Origin: Asanoa siamensis
GTDB lineage: Bacteria > Actinomycetota > Actinomycetes > Mycobacteriales > Micromonosporaceae
Assembly: GCF_016862555.1 (NCBI RefSeq)
Contig: NZ_BONE01000014.1
Coordinates: forward strand, 1 to 64,000
Direction of reading: 5' to 3'
DNA: 64,000 bases
The translations under genes and the position numbers were made by a program. Position 1 is the first letter of the stretch. Every line of letters begins with the position of its first letter. The notes beneath the pieces were generated by a model, which saw only the letters and a program-made list of their open reading frames with translations, ran no database searches and had not been told where the DNA came from. Shown here piece after piece: positions 1 to 12,617 of this stretch.

Positions 1-3161
<3,161 letters not shown>

Positions 3162-3162
<1 letters not shown>

Positions 3163-3338
3163 TGTACTTCACCGACCGCGGCATCGAGGAGCTCGTCGAG
3201 CGCCGCGGTGGCGAGACGGTGTCGCTGGAGTGGGTCGCCGACCGGCTCCGCGACTTCGTCGACGACAACCCGGAGTTCGAGACGCCGATGGAGCGCTTCG
3301 CCACCTGGCTGGCGCGCCTCGACGACGACGAAGACTGA
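3162..3338 (+). CDS. DUF6104 family small acidic protein
   Basis: A 58-residue protein beginning MYFTDRGIEELVERRGGE and ending in an acidic tail (LDDDED). Its ATG shares one base with the kgd stop codon, so it is almost certainly co-translated with kgd. I place it by recall in the actinobacterial DUF6104 family, typically found directly after kgd. No catalytic motif, signal peptide or membrane segment is visible. The conserved overlap suggests a role linked to the 2-oxoglutarate dehydrogenase complex (inference). A strong hairpin starts 20 bases after its stop. Confidence 0.85.
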
Positions 3339-3357
3339 GCGCTCCCAGGACCGAGAT

Positions 3358-3408
3358 CACTGCGCCCCACTGACCAACCTCGGTAGGTTGGGTTGGTGGG
3401 GCGCAGTG
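3358..3408 (+). promoter_or_regulatory. Perfect 13-bp hairpin overlapping the pta start codon
   Basis: The arms CACTGCGCCCCAC (3358-3370) and GTGGGGCGCAGTG (3396-3408) are exact reverse complements. A second short complementarity, CCAACC/GGTTGG, lies between them. The structure follows the stop of the DUF6104 gene and the right arm contains the likely GTG start of pta (3396). It lacks a T-tract. It could end kgd-operon transcription, occlude pta initiation, or both. Confidence 0.6.
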
Positions 3409-5434
3409 TCTATATCGCGGGTTTCGGCGAAGGTGGCGGCAAGTCGACGGTGGCGCTCGGCCTGGCCGAGCTGCTCTCGCGGCAGGTCGGCCGGATCGGG
3501 GCTTTCCGCCCGCTGGTGACGTACCCGGGTCACGACCCGATCCTGGACCTGCTCCGCGACCGCTACGCGATCTCGCTGCCCGCCACGGACCTCCACGGCG
3601 CCACGTACGCCGAGGCCGCCGCGCTGGTCGCCGCCGGGCGCCGGGAAGATCTGATCTCCCGGATCGTCGAGCGCTACCGGGCCATCGAGCGCCAGGTGCC
3701 GGCGATGGTCGTGATCGGTAGCGATCTCGAGGACAGCGACGACCCCCGGCAGCTCGGCTTCAACACCCGGCTCGCGACCGAGCTCGGCAGCGTGGCCGTC
3801 GCGGTGGTCGACGGGCAGACCGAGGACCCGGCGTCCGCGATGAGCACCGCGTACCACAGCCTGACCGACCTCGGCGCCACCGTGCTCACGGTGATCGCCA
3901 ACCGCGCGCCCGCCGGGGTCGTGCCGCCCGCGCTGCCGGTGCCCGCCTACGTGATCCCCGAGGTGCCCACCGTCTCGGCGCCGACCGTCGGCGAGGTGGC
4001 GACCGCGCTCGGCGCGACGGTCCTCTCCGGCGACGCCGCCGCCCTCGACCGGGACGTGCTCGACCTGGTGGTGGGCGGCGCGCACGTGCCGGCGTTCATC
4101 GACCACCTGACCGACGGCTGCCTGGTGATCACGCCGGGCGACCGGGCCGACCTCATCGTCGCCGCGTCCAGCGCGCACGCCAGCGGCCTGGTCGCGGTCG
4201 CCGGCCTGATGCTCACGCTCGGCGAGCGCCCCGACCCGCGGGTGCTGCGGCTGGTCGACCGCCTCGACACGGGTCTCGCCGTGCTCTCGGTCGAGGCCGA
4301 CAGCTACCACACCGTGGCGGCGGCGTCCCGGATCGAGGGCCGGCCCAGCGCGACCAGCCCCCGCAAGGTGGAGGCCGCGCTCGGCGCGTTCGAGTCGCAT
4401 GTGGACACCACCGCGCTGGCCGGCCGCCTGCAGGTGGCGCGCTCGTCGCGGGTGACACCGCTGATGTTCGAGTACGACCTGATCGACCGCGCCCGCTCCA
4501 CCCGCCGTCGGCTCGTGCTGCCCGAGGGCACCGAGGAGCGGATCCTGCGGGCGGCCGAGATCCTGCTGCGCCGCGGCGTCGCCGACCTGACGCTGCTCGG
4601 CGCGCAGGACGACATCGCCCGCCGGGTCCGCGAGATCGGCGTCGACATCACCGGCGCCACCGTCGTCGACCCGGCCACCAGCCCCTGGCGGGACGAGTTC
4701 GCGGCCACGTACGCCGGCCTGCGCTCGCACAAGGGCGTCACCCTCGACCTGGCCCACGACGTGGTCGCCGACCCCAACTACTTCGGCACGCTGATGGTGC
4801 TGGCGGGCCAGGCCGACGGCATGGTCTCGGGCGCCACCCACACGACCGCGGCCACGATCCGGCCCGCGTTCGAGGTGATCAAGACGGTGCCCGGGGTGTC
4901 GGTCGCGTCCAGCGTTTTCCTCATGCTGCTCGCGGACCGGGTGCTCGTCTACGGCGACTGCGCCGTCAACCCCGACCCGGACGCGGCGCAACTCGCCGAC
5001 ATCGCCCTGTCCAGCGCGGAGACCGCGGCCGCGTTCGGCATCACGCCGCGGGTGGCCATGCTGTCCTATTCCACCGGCACGTCCGGCGCGGGCGCCGACG
5101 TCGACAAGGTGGCCGCGGCGACGCGCATCGTCCGGGAGCGCCGGCCGGACCTGCCCGTCGAGGGCCCCATCCAGTACGACGCGGCGATCGACGCCGACGT
5201 CGCCGCCACGAAGCTGCCGGGCAGCCTGGTGGCCGGGCGGGCGACGGTCTTCATCTTCCCGGACCTCAACACCGGCAACAACACCTACAAGGCCGTGCAA
5301 CGGTCGGCCGGCGCGGTCGCGGTGGGCCCGGTCATGCAGGGCCTGCGCCGCCCCGTCAACGACCTGTCCCGCGGCGCGACGGTGAAGGACATCGTCAACA
5401 CGGTCGCGATCACGGCCATCCAGGCGGCGGCCCG

Positions 5435-5438
<4 letters not shown>
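3396..5438 (+). CDS. pta: Phosphate acetyltransferase (long, DRTGG/P-loop type)
   Basis: Converts acetyl-CoA plus phosphate to acetyl phosphate, feeding AckA for ATP formation or running in reverse for acetate uptake. The ~680-residue length is that of two-part Pta enzymes. An N-terminal BioD-like P-loop region (GFGEGGGKSTVALG, residues ~9-22) and a central DRTGG region precede the C-terminal phosphotransacetylase domain starting near RRLVLPEGTEERIL, with the signature TGTSGAGADVDKV. The GTG at 3396 gives MGRSVYIAGF; an in-frame TTG lies one codon earlier. Neither has a strong Shine-Dalgarno, and both sit inside the hairpin described separately. The gene overlaps ackA by four bases (ATGA). 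Confidence 0.95.
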
Positions 5439-6577
<1,139 letters not shown>

Positions 6578-6608
6578 CCCGGCGGCCCGGCCCGGCGGCC
6601 TGGGCGGC

Positions 6609-6791
6609 TCAGCCCAGGGCGAAGACCAGCACGAGGACGATCACGACCGCGGCGGCGACCACACCGCCGATGATCAGCGGCAGGCGGTTGGGGGCGGCGG
6701 GGGCAACGCTGGGGGCGGCGGCTTCCTCGCGGGCCGTGAAGGCGCGGAACGCCTCCGTGTTGCCGCTCGGGTCCCGGTAGTCGTCAGACAT
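6609..6791 (-). CDS. Small single-pass membrane protein, C-tail anchored
   Basis: About 60 residues, starting MSDDYRDPSGNTEAFRAFTA. A soluble, Ala/Pro-rich N-terminal half is followed by one hydrophobic helix (LPLIIGGVVAAAVVIVLVLV) that runs to the C-terminus, so it is predicted to be tail-anchored. I chose the ATG at 6791 rather than an upstream in-frame ATG because the conserved-looking acidic region begins there. It is convergent with ackA. Function not recognised. Confidence 0.6.
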   Translation of the reverse strand: MSDDYRDPSGNTEAFRAFTAREEAAAPSVAPAAPNRLPLIIGGVVAAAVVIVLVLVFALG

Positions 6792-6877
6792 GCCGACGAC
6801 CATAGCGAACCGGTTCGACCACCCCAAACACCAGAAAGGCTGACGTCTGTCCGGTTCCCAGCACTTACCGTGTGCTC

Positions 6878-7801
6878 ATGGGGGGAAGGCGGTCGTTGCT
6901 GGCATTGCTCGCCTTGCTGCTCCTGTTCGCGATCTCCGCATTCGTCCCGGCCGTGGCCGCCCCCGGCGGCACGTCCGTCGGCGCACCGGTCGGTTACCCG
7001 GTCGGCGTCCGCACCCTCCATCTCGACCGCGGCCCGGCGCGCCCGCTGCCCACCACGGTCTGGTACCCGGCTGCCCCGTCACCGACCGGCCAGCCCGGCA
7101 CCGGCACGGTCGGCCGCGACAAGCCGTTCGCGCCGGGCCGCTTCCCGCTGGTGGTGTTCAGCCACGGCCTGCAGAGCCGCCCGGAGGACCACGTGCAGCT
7201 GACCACCCGCTGGGCGGCGGCGGGCTTCGTGGTGATCGCGCCGGCGTACCCGCACACCAAGAAGAACGCCCCCGCCTACACCCGCGACGACCTGGTCAAC
7301 CAGCCCGCCGACGCGTGGGCGGTGGTCACGGCGGTCAGCGGCCTGGATACCGAGCCGGGTGACCTGTTCGCGGGCCACCTGGACGTCGCCGACGTGGTCG
7401 CCGCGGGCCACTCGGGCGGCGCCTACACGGCGGCCGCGATGTTCAAGAAGGGCCACTCGCCCCGCCTGAAGGGCGCGATCGTGATCGCCGGCGCCCGCCC
7501 ACGCTTCGAGTTCGGCGGCCCACCGGCGGCGATGCTCTTCATCCACGGCGACGCGGACCCGACGGTCCCCTACGCGACGGGCCGGGCGGTCTACGCGCGC
7601 GTGCCGTGGGACAAGGGCTTCCTGACGCTGCACGGCCTCAACCACGGTTCCTACCTGTCGCCGGGCAACCGCGGGTTCAATGAGGTCATGACGTCAACCA
7701 CCGACTTCCTCCGCTGGCGGCTGGACGGCGACAAGCACGCCCGCTGCGCCCCGGGCACCCTGCGCACCGCCTTCGGCCCCGACAAGCCCCTGTGCGGATG
7801 A
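6878..7801 (+). CDS. Secreted alpha/beta hydrolase (lipase/PAF-acetylhydrolase-like)
   Basis: About 307 residues with a Sec signal peptide (MGGRRSLLALL... ending near AVAAPGG, residues ~1-29). The nucleophile elbow is GHSGGAYTAA and an oxyanion-type strand reads VVFSHGLQSRPEDH; FIHGDADPTVPY carries the likely acid and a late LNHGS the catalytic His. These are the marks of the dienelactone-hydrolase/PET-hydrolase branch of serine esterases; the substrate cannot be read from sequence. An in-frame GTG six bases upstream is an alternative start. Its stop overlaps the ATG of the next, paralogous gene (ATGA), so the two form a tandem-duplicate operon. Confidence 0.85.
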   Translation: MGGRRSLLALLALLLLFAISAFVPAVAAPGGTSVGAPVGYPVGVRTLHLDRGPARPLPTTVWYPAAPSPTGQPGTGTVGRDKPFAPGRFPLVVFSHGLQSRPEDHVQLTTRWAAAGFVVIAPAYPHTKKNAPAYTRDDLVNQPADAWAVVTAVSGLDTEPGDLFAGHLDVADVVAAGHSGGAYTAAAMFKKGHSPRLKGAIVIAGARPRFEFGGPPAAMLFIHGDADPTVPYATGRAVYARVPWDKGFLTLHGLNHGSYLSPGNRGFNEVMTSTTDFLRWRLDGDKHARCAPGTLRTAFGPDKPLCG

Positions 7802-8844
7802 GCGGGACTTCTCCCGGCGATGACAGCACCTCCTCGGCCCGTCGTCGGTCATTCCGTGCCTGTCCCGGGTCCGCGGTGGGCACGACCGTCGCTCCCGCCG
7901 GACACCGCTCGCTCCGCTTCGCTGCCAGGTCCGCGGTTGGTTGCGCCGCCTTTCTGAGTGCGGTGCTGTTGGCCGGTTGCAGTGCAGACGCACCGTCACG
8001 CACGCCGGTGTTCCGCACCCCCGTGCCGTCGCCCAGTGTCGTATCGGTCGTGCCGCAGCCGAAGGTGACGGCGCCGGCGCGGGCGTTTGAGGTGGCGGTG
8101 CGGGACCTCGCGCTCAGCCGGGACGGGCGCGCGCTGCCGACCACCGTCTACTATCCGCAGGGTGCGGGCCGGTTCCCCGTCGTGCTGTTCAGTCACGGGC
8201 TGGGTGGGTCGCCGGCCGACTACGCGCCCTTGTTGCGGCGCTGGGCCGCCGCCGGGTTCGTGGTCGCGGCGCCCGCCTATCCGCACACCAGCGGCGACAG
8301 CGACGACTACGACGTGCTGGACGTGGTCAACCAGCCGGCCGACGCCTCGTACGTGATCGGGAAGGTGCTCGAACTCGACGGGCGCACCGGTGACCGGCTC
8401 TTCCGGCGGATCGCCACCGATCGGGTCGCCGCCGCCGGGCACTCGGCCGGTGGGATCACCACCGTCGGGATGTTCACGCTGGCCCGCGATCCCCGGCTCG
8501 ATGCCGGTGTCGTGCTGTCCGGCAACGCCCTCGGGGCCGGCACCGGGTTCCGCGGGACACCGGCGCCGATGCTGTTCGTGCACGGCGAGCGGGACGAAAC
8601 CGTCTCGTACGCGTCGGGAAAGGCCGCCTACGACGCCGTACCCTGGCCGAAGGCGCTCCTGTCCTTTCCCGAGGGTGACCACGGCACCACCCTGCTGCGG
8701 GACGGCGGCGCGTCCTTCCGGGTCCTGGCCGCGACCACGACGGAGTTCCTGCGGTTCACGCTCTACGGCGATCCCGCGGTGAAGCCGCGGATCACGGCGG
8801 CGGCCGCCCGCGACGACGTCGCCACCCTCGACGACCGGCTCTGA
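7798..8844 (+). CDS. Lipoprotein alpha/beta hydrolase, paralogue of the preceding gene
   Basis: Closely parallels the upstream esterase: LPTTVYYPQG, VVLFSHGLGGSPADY, VNQPADA, nucleophile elbow GHSAGGITTV, FVHGERDETVSY and a late GDHGTT. Instead of a cleavable secretory signal it has a lipobox (LLAGC, Cys near codon 61 from the ATG at 7798), so the mature enzyme should be anchored to the outer face of the membrane. The N-terminus is odd: the stretch before the lipobox is encoded by a copy of a dispersed repeat (7862-7941). The ATG at 7798 overlaps the previous stop; a GTG at 7876, inside the repeat, would give a more normal signal peptide of about 35 residues. Confidence 0.85.
   Translation: MSGTSPGDDSTSSARRRSFRACPGSAVGTTVAPAGHRSLRFAARSAVGCAAFLSAVLLAGCSADAPSRTPVFRTPVPSPSVVSVVPQPKVTAPARAFEVAVRDLALSRDGRALPTTVYYPQGAGRFPVVLFSHGLGGSPADYAPLLRRWAAAGFVVAAPAYPHTSGDSDDYDVLDVVNQPADASYVIGKVLELDGRTGDRLFRRIATDRVAAAGHSAGGITTVGMFTLARDPRLDAGVVLSGNALGAGTGFRGTPAPMLFVHGERDETVSYASGKAAYDAVPWPKALLSFPEGDHGTTLLRDGGASFRVLAATTTEFLRFTLYGDPAVKPRITAAAARDDVATLDDRL
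7862..7941 (+). repeat. Dispersed hairpin repeat, copy A
   Basis: An ~80-bp element reading from CCGGGTCCG through GACCGTCGCTCCCGCCGGA to CAGGTCCGCGGTTGG. Close relatives lie at 14226-14306, 62454-62530 and, on the opposite strand, in a tandem array at 27438-27838. This copy begins about 60 bases after the stop of the upstream esterase and is unusual because it is translated as part of the next gene's N-terminus. Confidence 0.8.
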
Positions 8845-8852
8845 CGCACACC

Positions 8853-8888
8853 GACGCCGCGGCGGGGACAGTGCCCCGCCGCGGCGTC
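8853..8888. terminator. Bidirectional terminator-type hairpin between convergent genes
   Basis: Two perfect 15-bp arms, GACGCCGCGGCGGGG (8853-8867) and CCCCGCCGCGGCGTC (8874-8888), with a 6-base loop. It fills the 49-base gap between the lipoprotein esterase and the convergent beta-helix gene. It lacks a clear T-run, as is common for terminators in this group. Confidence 0.75.
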
Positions 8889-8893
8889 GCGCG

Positions 8894-10288
8894 TCACTTG
8901 ACCGGCTTGCGGTTGTCGGCGAACAGGTTGGTGCTGTTCTGCCAGCTCACCCCGGTCTGCGTGGGCCGCGCGATCACGCCGTAGCGGAAGTCGCGGCCGA
9001 ACAGGTTGTCGCGGAACACGATGCCGGAACCGTTGAGGTCGTCCCGCACACCGATGGAGTAGTTGCCGCCGTTGCAGAAGTTCTGCTCGAACAACAGGTT
9101 GGTGACGCTCGGCCCGGTGGTCGAACCGATCATGATGCAGGCGTTGAACGGGTCCTTCGTGGTCGGGTTGTAGGCCTCGATCGTGTTGTGCCGGACCACG
9201 ATGTTGGAGCCGGCGGTGGTCTGCATCGCGTCGTTGTGCGAGCCGGACGCCCGGGTCAGGTGGTGGATCCACGAGTCGATGACCTGGCTGTTGGTGCCGA
9301 GCCGCGGGCCGTCGATCGTGTTGAAGATCTCCACCTTCTTGAGCGTGTAGCCGCCGCAGCACACCGTCGCCGAGTTCTTGCCCTGGCCGTCGATCGTCAC
9401 GTTCTCGACGAGCAGGTTGGCGTTGGCGTCACTCACCTTGATCGAGTAGTTGCTGCCGCAGCTGATCTTCGAGTTGCGGATGATCACGTTCTTGGCGGTG
9501 ACCGTCACGCAGCCCTTGATGTCGAGGCCGCTGACGACCTGGCCCGCCTTGGACAGCGTGAGCCCGCCCGAGGCCTTGAGCGCCGTGCCGTCGGGCACGC
9601 CCGTGTTGCTCGGCCCGGGGAACGAGCTCGGGATGCCCGGACCCTGTCCACCGCCCGCGGGCGGTGCCTCGACCGGCTTCGTCGGTTTCGGGTCCGGCTT
9701 CGCGGTCGCGGTCGGGGTGGGCGTCGGCTTGGCGGTGGGCGTCGGCGCGGTGGTCGGGGCCGGCTGCGTCGGTGCGTCGCCGCCACCGGGCACGGCCACG
9801 CCGCCGTCGACGTTGACCTTCTGCCCGTTCCACGTGGAGTCGATGATCGTCGCCGGCGCGGCGTCCGAGTACATGAAGCCGTTGCGGCAGCCGTGCAGTG
9901 CGACGCGCACGGCGGTGTAGTTGCCGAATACGACCCCGTTGGTCTTGCTTTCCTGACAGAAGATCTGCGTGTCCTCGATCCGCGTGCCGTCGAACCCTTC
10001 GAACACGCGAACCGAGTGATAACCCCCGTATCGAATGGTGCTGTTCCGGATGGTTACGTTGTCAGCCTTTACGTACAGGTACCCGTTGATGGTCTGCCCG
10101 TCGATCACGGTGCCGGGCTTGGTCACGGTGACCGACCCGGACTTGGCGACCGCCACCCCGACGCCCGCGGCGCCGAGCCCGAGCACGGTCAACGCCACCA
10201 GCAGCGCACGTCCGGGCCGTCGGAAGCTGAACCTCCTCCCGGTGCCGTGCGGTGCTCGTCGGGTGCCTTTGCGGGCTGCCGAAAACAT
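8894..10288 (-). CDS. Secreted two-part right-handed beta-helix protein with Pro/Thr linker
   Basis: A 464-residue exported protein. The ATG at 10288 follows a clear AAGGAG ten bases upstream. A basic N-terminus and hydrophobic segment (residues ~28-48) act as signal peptide or anchor. The body contains repeated short strands typical of parallel beta-helix (pectate-lyase/right-handed helix) proteins, such as VTIRNSTIRYGG and VIIRNSKISCGS. The two beta-helix segments look like duplicates (each begins K-x-G-x-V-x-x-G...N-V-x-I-R-N-S) and are separated by a ~45-residue Pro/Thr/Lys linker (residues ~180-230). Many cysteines suggest disulfides. A carbohydrate-binding or polysaccharide-degrading role is inferred from the fold; no catalytic residues can be assigned. 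Confidence 0.8.
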   Translation of the reverse strand: MFSAARKGTRRAPHGTGRRFSFRRPGRALLVALTVLGLGAAGVGVAVAKSGSVTVTKPGTVIDGQTINGYLYVKADNVTIRNSTIRYGGYHSVRVFEGFDGTRIEDTQIFCQESKTNGVVFGNYTAVRVALHGCRNGFMYSDAAPATIIDSTWNGQKVNVDGGVAVPGGGDAPTQPAPTTAPTPTAKPTPTPTATAKPDPKPTKPVEAPPAGGGQGPGIPSSFPGPSNTGVPDGTALKASGGLTLSKAGQVVSGLDIKGCVTVTAKNVIIRNSKISCGSNYSIKVSDANANLLVENVTIDGQGKNSATVCCGGYTLKKVEIFNTIDGPRLGTNSQVIDSWIHHLTRASGSHNDAMQTTAGSNIVVRHNTIEAYNPTTKDPFNACIMIGSTTGPSVTNLLFEQNFCNGGNYSIGVRDDLNGSGIVFRDNLFGRDFRYGVIARPTQTGVSWQNSTNLFADNRKPVK

Positions 10289-10606
10289 CGAGATCTGACT
10301 CCTTCGAAAAGCTTTCCGTGGGTGCCACCGCGGAACGGGAGCGACTTTACCGGGCACGGGAGAACGCGCAGACGGACAGAAAATCCGTTGTGGATCTGGC
10401 CTTTAGCGATCCTTAAGAGCGGCTGTGCGGACCCTTACATGCGGGATTTCGGTTCGCTGATAACCAGCATTTGTCCGATTTGAACTTTCCTAAAGGTCCG
10501 GTTTCTCGCCAACCCGAGATTGGGGCATCCCGTAGCCCGGAAGAGTGATCCATTTGCCCAGCTCGCGCCCCCTGGCGCGGCCGCCCGTACGCGAGAATGT
10601 CCGGCT

Positions 10607-11560
10607 ATGCGGGACAGACCGGCGGGCGTGACCGACACCGACCTCGTCAGCGGGCTGGCAGCCGGCTGGGGTCTGGCCGTGCGCACGGTCGACTACCTGC
10701 CGGTCGGCGCGGGCAGCTACCACTGGTCGGCCGTCACGACCGACGACCGGCGCTGGTTCGTCACCGTCGACGACGTGGCCGGCGGCGCCGCGCTGGACGC
10801 TGCGCTGGCCACGGCGCTGAGGTTGCGCGCGGAGGCCGGGCTGGACTTCGTCGTCGCGCCCGTCGCCACGGTGACTGGCGGCCCCACCTGGCGACTCACC
10901 CCGCGGCACGCGCTGTCCGTCTATCCGCACGTCGACGGCACGACCGGCGACTTCGGCCCGCACCCGCCGGCGGACCGCGCCCGGGTCGTCGACCTGCTGG
11001 CCGCGCTGCACCTCGCCACGCCGGTCGTCGCGGCCACCGCGCCGCGCGCGGACCCGCGCCTGGCCGGCCGCGACGGTCTCGATCGCGCGCTGGCCGACCT
11101 CGACCGCAGGTGGCCCGGCGGTCCCTACGCCGAACCGGCCCGCGACCTGCTCGCCCGCCACGCCGACCGGGTCGCCGGCTGGCTCGCCGACTTCGACGGG
11201 CTGGTCGCCGAGATCCAGGCGACGAGCGCCTCCTGGGTCGTCACCCACGGCGAGCCGCACCCGGGCAACGTCCTCCAGAGCGCCGAAGGCCCGCGCCTGC
11301 TCGACTGGGAGACCGTGCGGCTGGCCCCGTCCGAGCGCGACCTCTGGCTGCTCGACCCCGACCCGGCCCTGCTGACGCGCTACACGGAGGCGACCGGGAT
11401 CGCGGTGTCCCCGGCGGTCATGGCGTTCTATCGACTGCGGTGGCGACTCGACGACATCGCGATCTTCGTCGACGACCTGCGCCGCCCGCACGGCGCCACC
11501 GACGACCCGGCCGCGGCGCTGCGCTATCTCACCGGATATCTCACCTGGCAGGGCGACTGA
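10607..11560 (+). CDS. APH-family phosphotransferase
   Basis: 317 residues, start chosen at the ATG giving MRDRPAGVTDTDLVSGLA. The catalytic loop THGEPHPGNVL (Brenner-type HGD/E-x-H-x-x-N) and the metal-binding LLDWETV identify the aminoglycoside phosphotransferase/choline kinase fold. The N-terminal YLPVGAGSYHW glycine loop resembles spectinomycin-phosphotransferase-like proteins. Note that HGE replaces the usual HGD, though this variant is common in family members. The substrate is unknown; resistance should not be assumed. The gene stands alone between the divergent beta-helix gene and a convergent anti-sigma-type gene. Confidence 0.8.
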   Translation: MRDRPAGVTDTDLVSGLAAGWGLAVRTVDYLPVGAGSYHWSAVTTDDRRWFVTVDDVAGGAALDAALATALRLRAEAGLDFVVAPVATVTGGPTWRLTPRHALSVYPHVDGTTGDFGPHPPADRARVVDLLAALHLATPVVAATAPRADPRLAGRDGLDRALADLDRRWPGGPYAEPARDLLARHADRVAGWLADFDGLVAEIQATSASWVVTHGEPHPGNVLQSAEGPRLLDWETVRLAPSERDLWLLDPDPALLTRYTEATGIAVSPAVMAFYRLRWRLDDIAIFVDDLRRPHGATDDPAAALRYLTGYLTWQGD

Positions 11561-11611
11561 CGGGCACCTGCGAACGGTGGGCAACAACCACCACCAGGTT
11601 GTCGCCACGGC

Positions 11612-12031
11612 TCAGCTGATGCCGGTCCGCCGCGTGATCAGGCGGATGGTCGCCCGGCCGCCCTCGGCCGTCGCGCTCGCCGAGCTCGTCAGCGCGGTCA
11701 GGACCTTCCACGCGAACGAGCTCTCCGCGGGCAGTCGCGCGCCGACCACCGTCGGCACCTCGACCTCGACCAGCAGCGCGTCGTCGGTCACGGAGAACCG
11801 GCACTCCAGCTCGGCGCCCGGCGTCGCGACGACCAGCAGCATCGCGCAGGCCTCGTCGACGGCGATCCGGAGGTCTTCGATCTCGTCCAGGGCGAACTGC
11901 AGCCGGGCCGCGAGCGTCGCGGTCGCGGTGCGGAGCACGCCGAGGTAGCCGCCGTCGGCGGGCACGGACAGGAGCACGACGTCGTCGTCGAACGTCGCGC
12001 CGGAATCGGACTGCGTGGTCATCTGGCTCAC
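11612..12031 (-). CDS. RsbW-like anti-sigma regulatory factor (HATPase fold)
   Basis: A 139-residue single-domain protein of the anti-sigma factor/serine kinase family: DEIEDLRIAVDEACAMLL corresponds to the N-box helix and LTALTSSASATAEGGRATIRLITR to the C-terminal strand region. The conserved N-box Asn appears to be replaced (DEACA), so ATP binding or kinase activity may be altered. GTG at 12031 or ATG at 12022 could be the start. It is expected to bind a sigma-B/F-type factor such as the one encoded at 41397-42545 (inference). No sigma or STAS gene is adjacent here. Confidence 0.75.
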   Translation of the reverse strand: MSQMTTQSDSGATFDDDVVLLSVPADGGYLGVLRTATATLAARLQFALDEIEDLRIAVDEACAMLLVVATPGAELECRFSVTDDALLVEVEVPTVVGARLPAESSFAWKVLTALTSSASATAEGGRATIRLITRRTGIS

Positions 12032-12074
12032 CGGTTGCGGACTCTACCGGGTTGTAAGGAAACCTGCCGACGGC

Positions 12075-12108
12075 ACCGGCCGGCACCCACAGCGGGGCGC
12101 CGGCCGGT
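12075..12108 (-). terminator. GC-rich hairpin after sodN
   Basis: Arms ACCGGCCGGC (12075-12084) and GCCGGCCGGT (12099-12108) with additional ACCC/GGGG pairing inside. It lies 19 bases past the sodN stop in the sense of sodN transcription. Read on the minus strand it is followed by a weak TTTCC stretch. Confidence 0.65.
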
Positions 12109-12126
12109 CACAGGTGCGAGAACCGC

Positions 12127-12531
12127 TCAGGCCTGCTTGGTCTCCCAGAAGATCTTCGCGATCTCGTCGATCTTGGCGAGCAGCTTGTCGCCGGTCGCCG
12201 GGTCGACGGACTCCTTGGTGCCGGCGCCGCCGGCCAGCTTGGTGGCCTCGTTGAACAGCTGGTGCAGCTGCGGGTACTTCTCGAAGTGCGGCGGCTTGAA
12301 GTAGTCGGTCCACAGCACCCACAGGTGGTGCTTGACCAGCTCCGACCGCTGCTCCTTGATGAGCAGCGCCCGGGTGCGGTAGACCGGGTCGTCGTTGGCC
12401 TGGTACTTCTCCTGAATCGCCTTGATCGACTCGGCCTCGATGCGGGCCTGAGCCGGGTCGTATACGCCGCACGGCAGGTCGCAGTGGGCGCTGACGACCG
12501 TCCGCGGCGTTAGGAAGCTTGGAAGTCGCAT
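12127..12531 (-). CDS. sodN: Nickel-type superoxide dismutase
   Basis: Detoxifies superoxide to O2 and H2O2 using a Ni centre. The precursor is 134 residues: a 14-residue propeptide (MRLPSFLTPRTVVS) precedes the conserved mature sequence beginning near A-HCDLPCGVYDPAQAR, the nickel hook in which the new N-terminal His, Cys2 and Cys6 bind Ni. A strong GGAGGAG lies just upstream of the ATG. Family knowledge says maturation requires cleavage before the His by SodX, encoded divergently at 12618. Expression of sodN is usually nickel-dependent through Nur; I could not identify a convincing Nur box in the short intergenic region. Confidence 0.97.
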   Translation of the reverse strand: MRLPSFLTPRTVVSAHCDLPCGVYDPAQARIEAESIKAIQEKYQANDDPVYRTRALLIKEQRSELVKHHLWVLWTDYFKPPHFEKYPQLHQLFNEATKLAGGAGTKESVDPATGDKLLAKIDEIAKIFWETKQA

Positions 12532-12617
12532 CTGGACTCCTCCAAAGAAAGCTTACGATGATCCTCGCTGTGGACATTACCCTCGGCGCTCCACCGAAAC
12601 ATCGCGGAGGAACGTTC

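Noticed and set aside
10289-10606. Possible riboswitch or other structured RNA ahead of the secreted beta-helix gene
   Set aside because: The 318-base divergent spacer has no conserved riboswitch core that I could recognise; it holds only the AAGGAG site and presumptive promoters.
10607-11560. Antibiotic-resistance gene call for the APH-family protein
   Set aside because: Only the kinase fold can be seen; the family includes many housekeeping or unknown kinases, so resistance is not supported.
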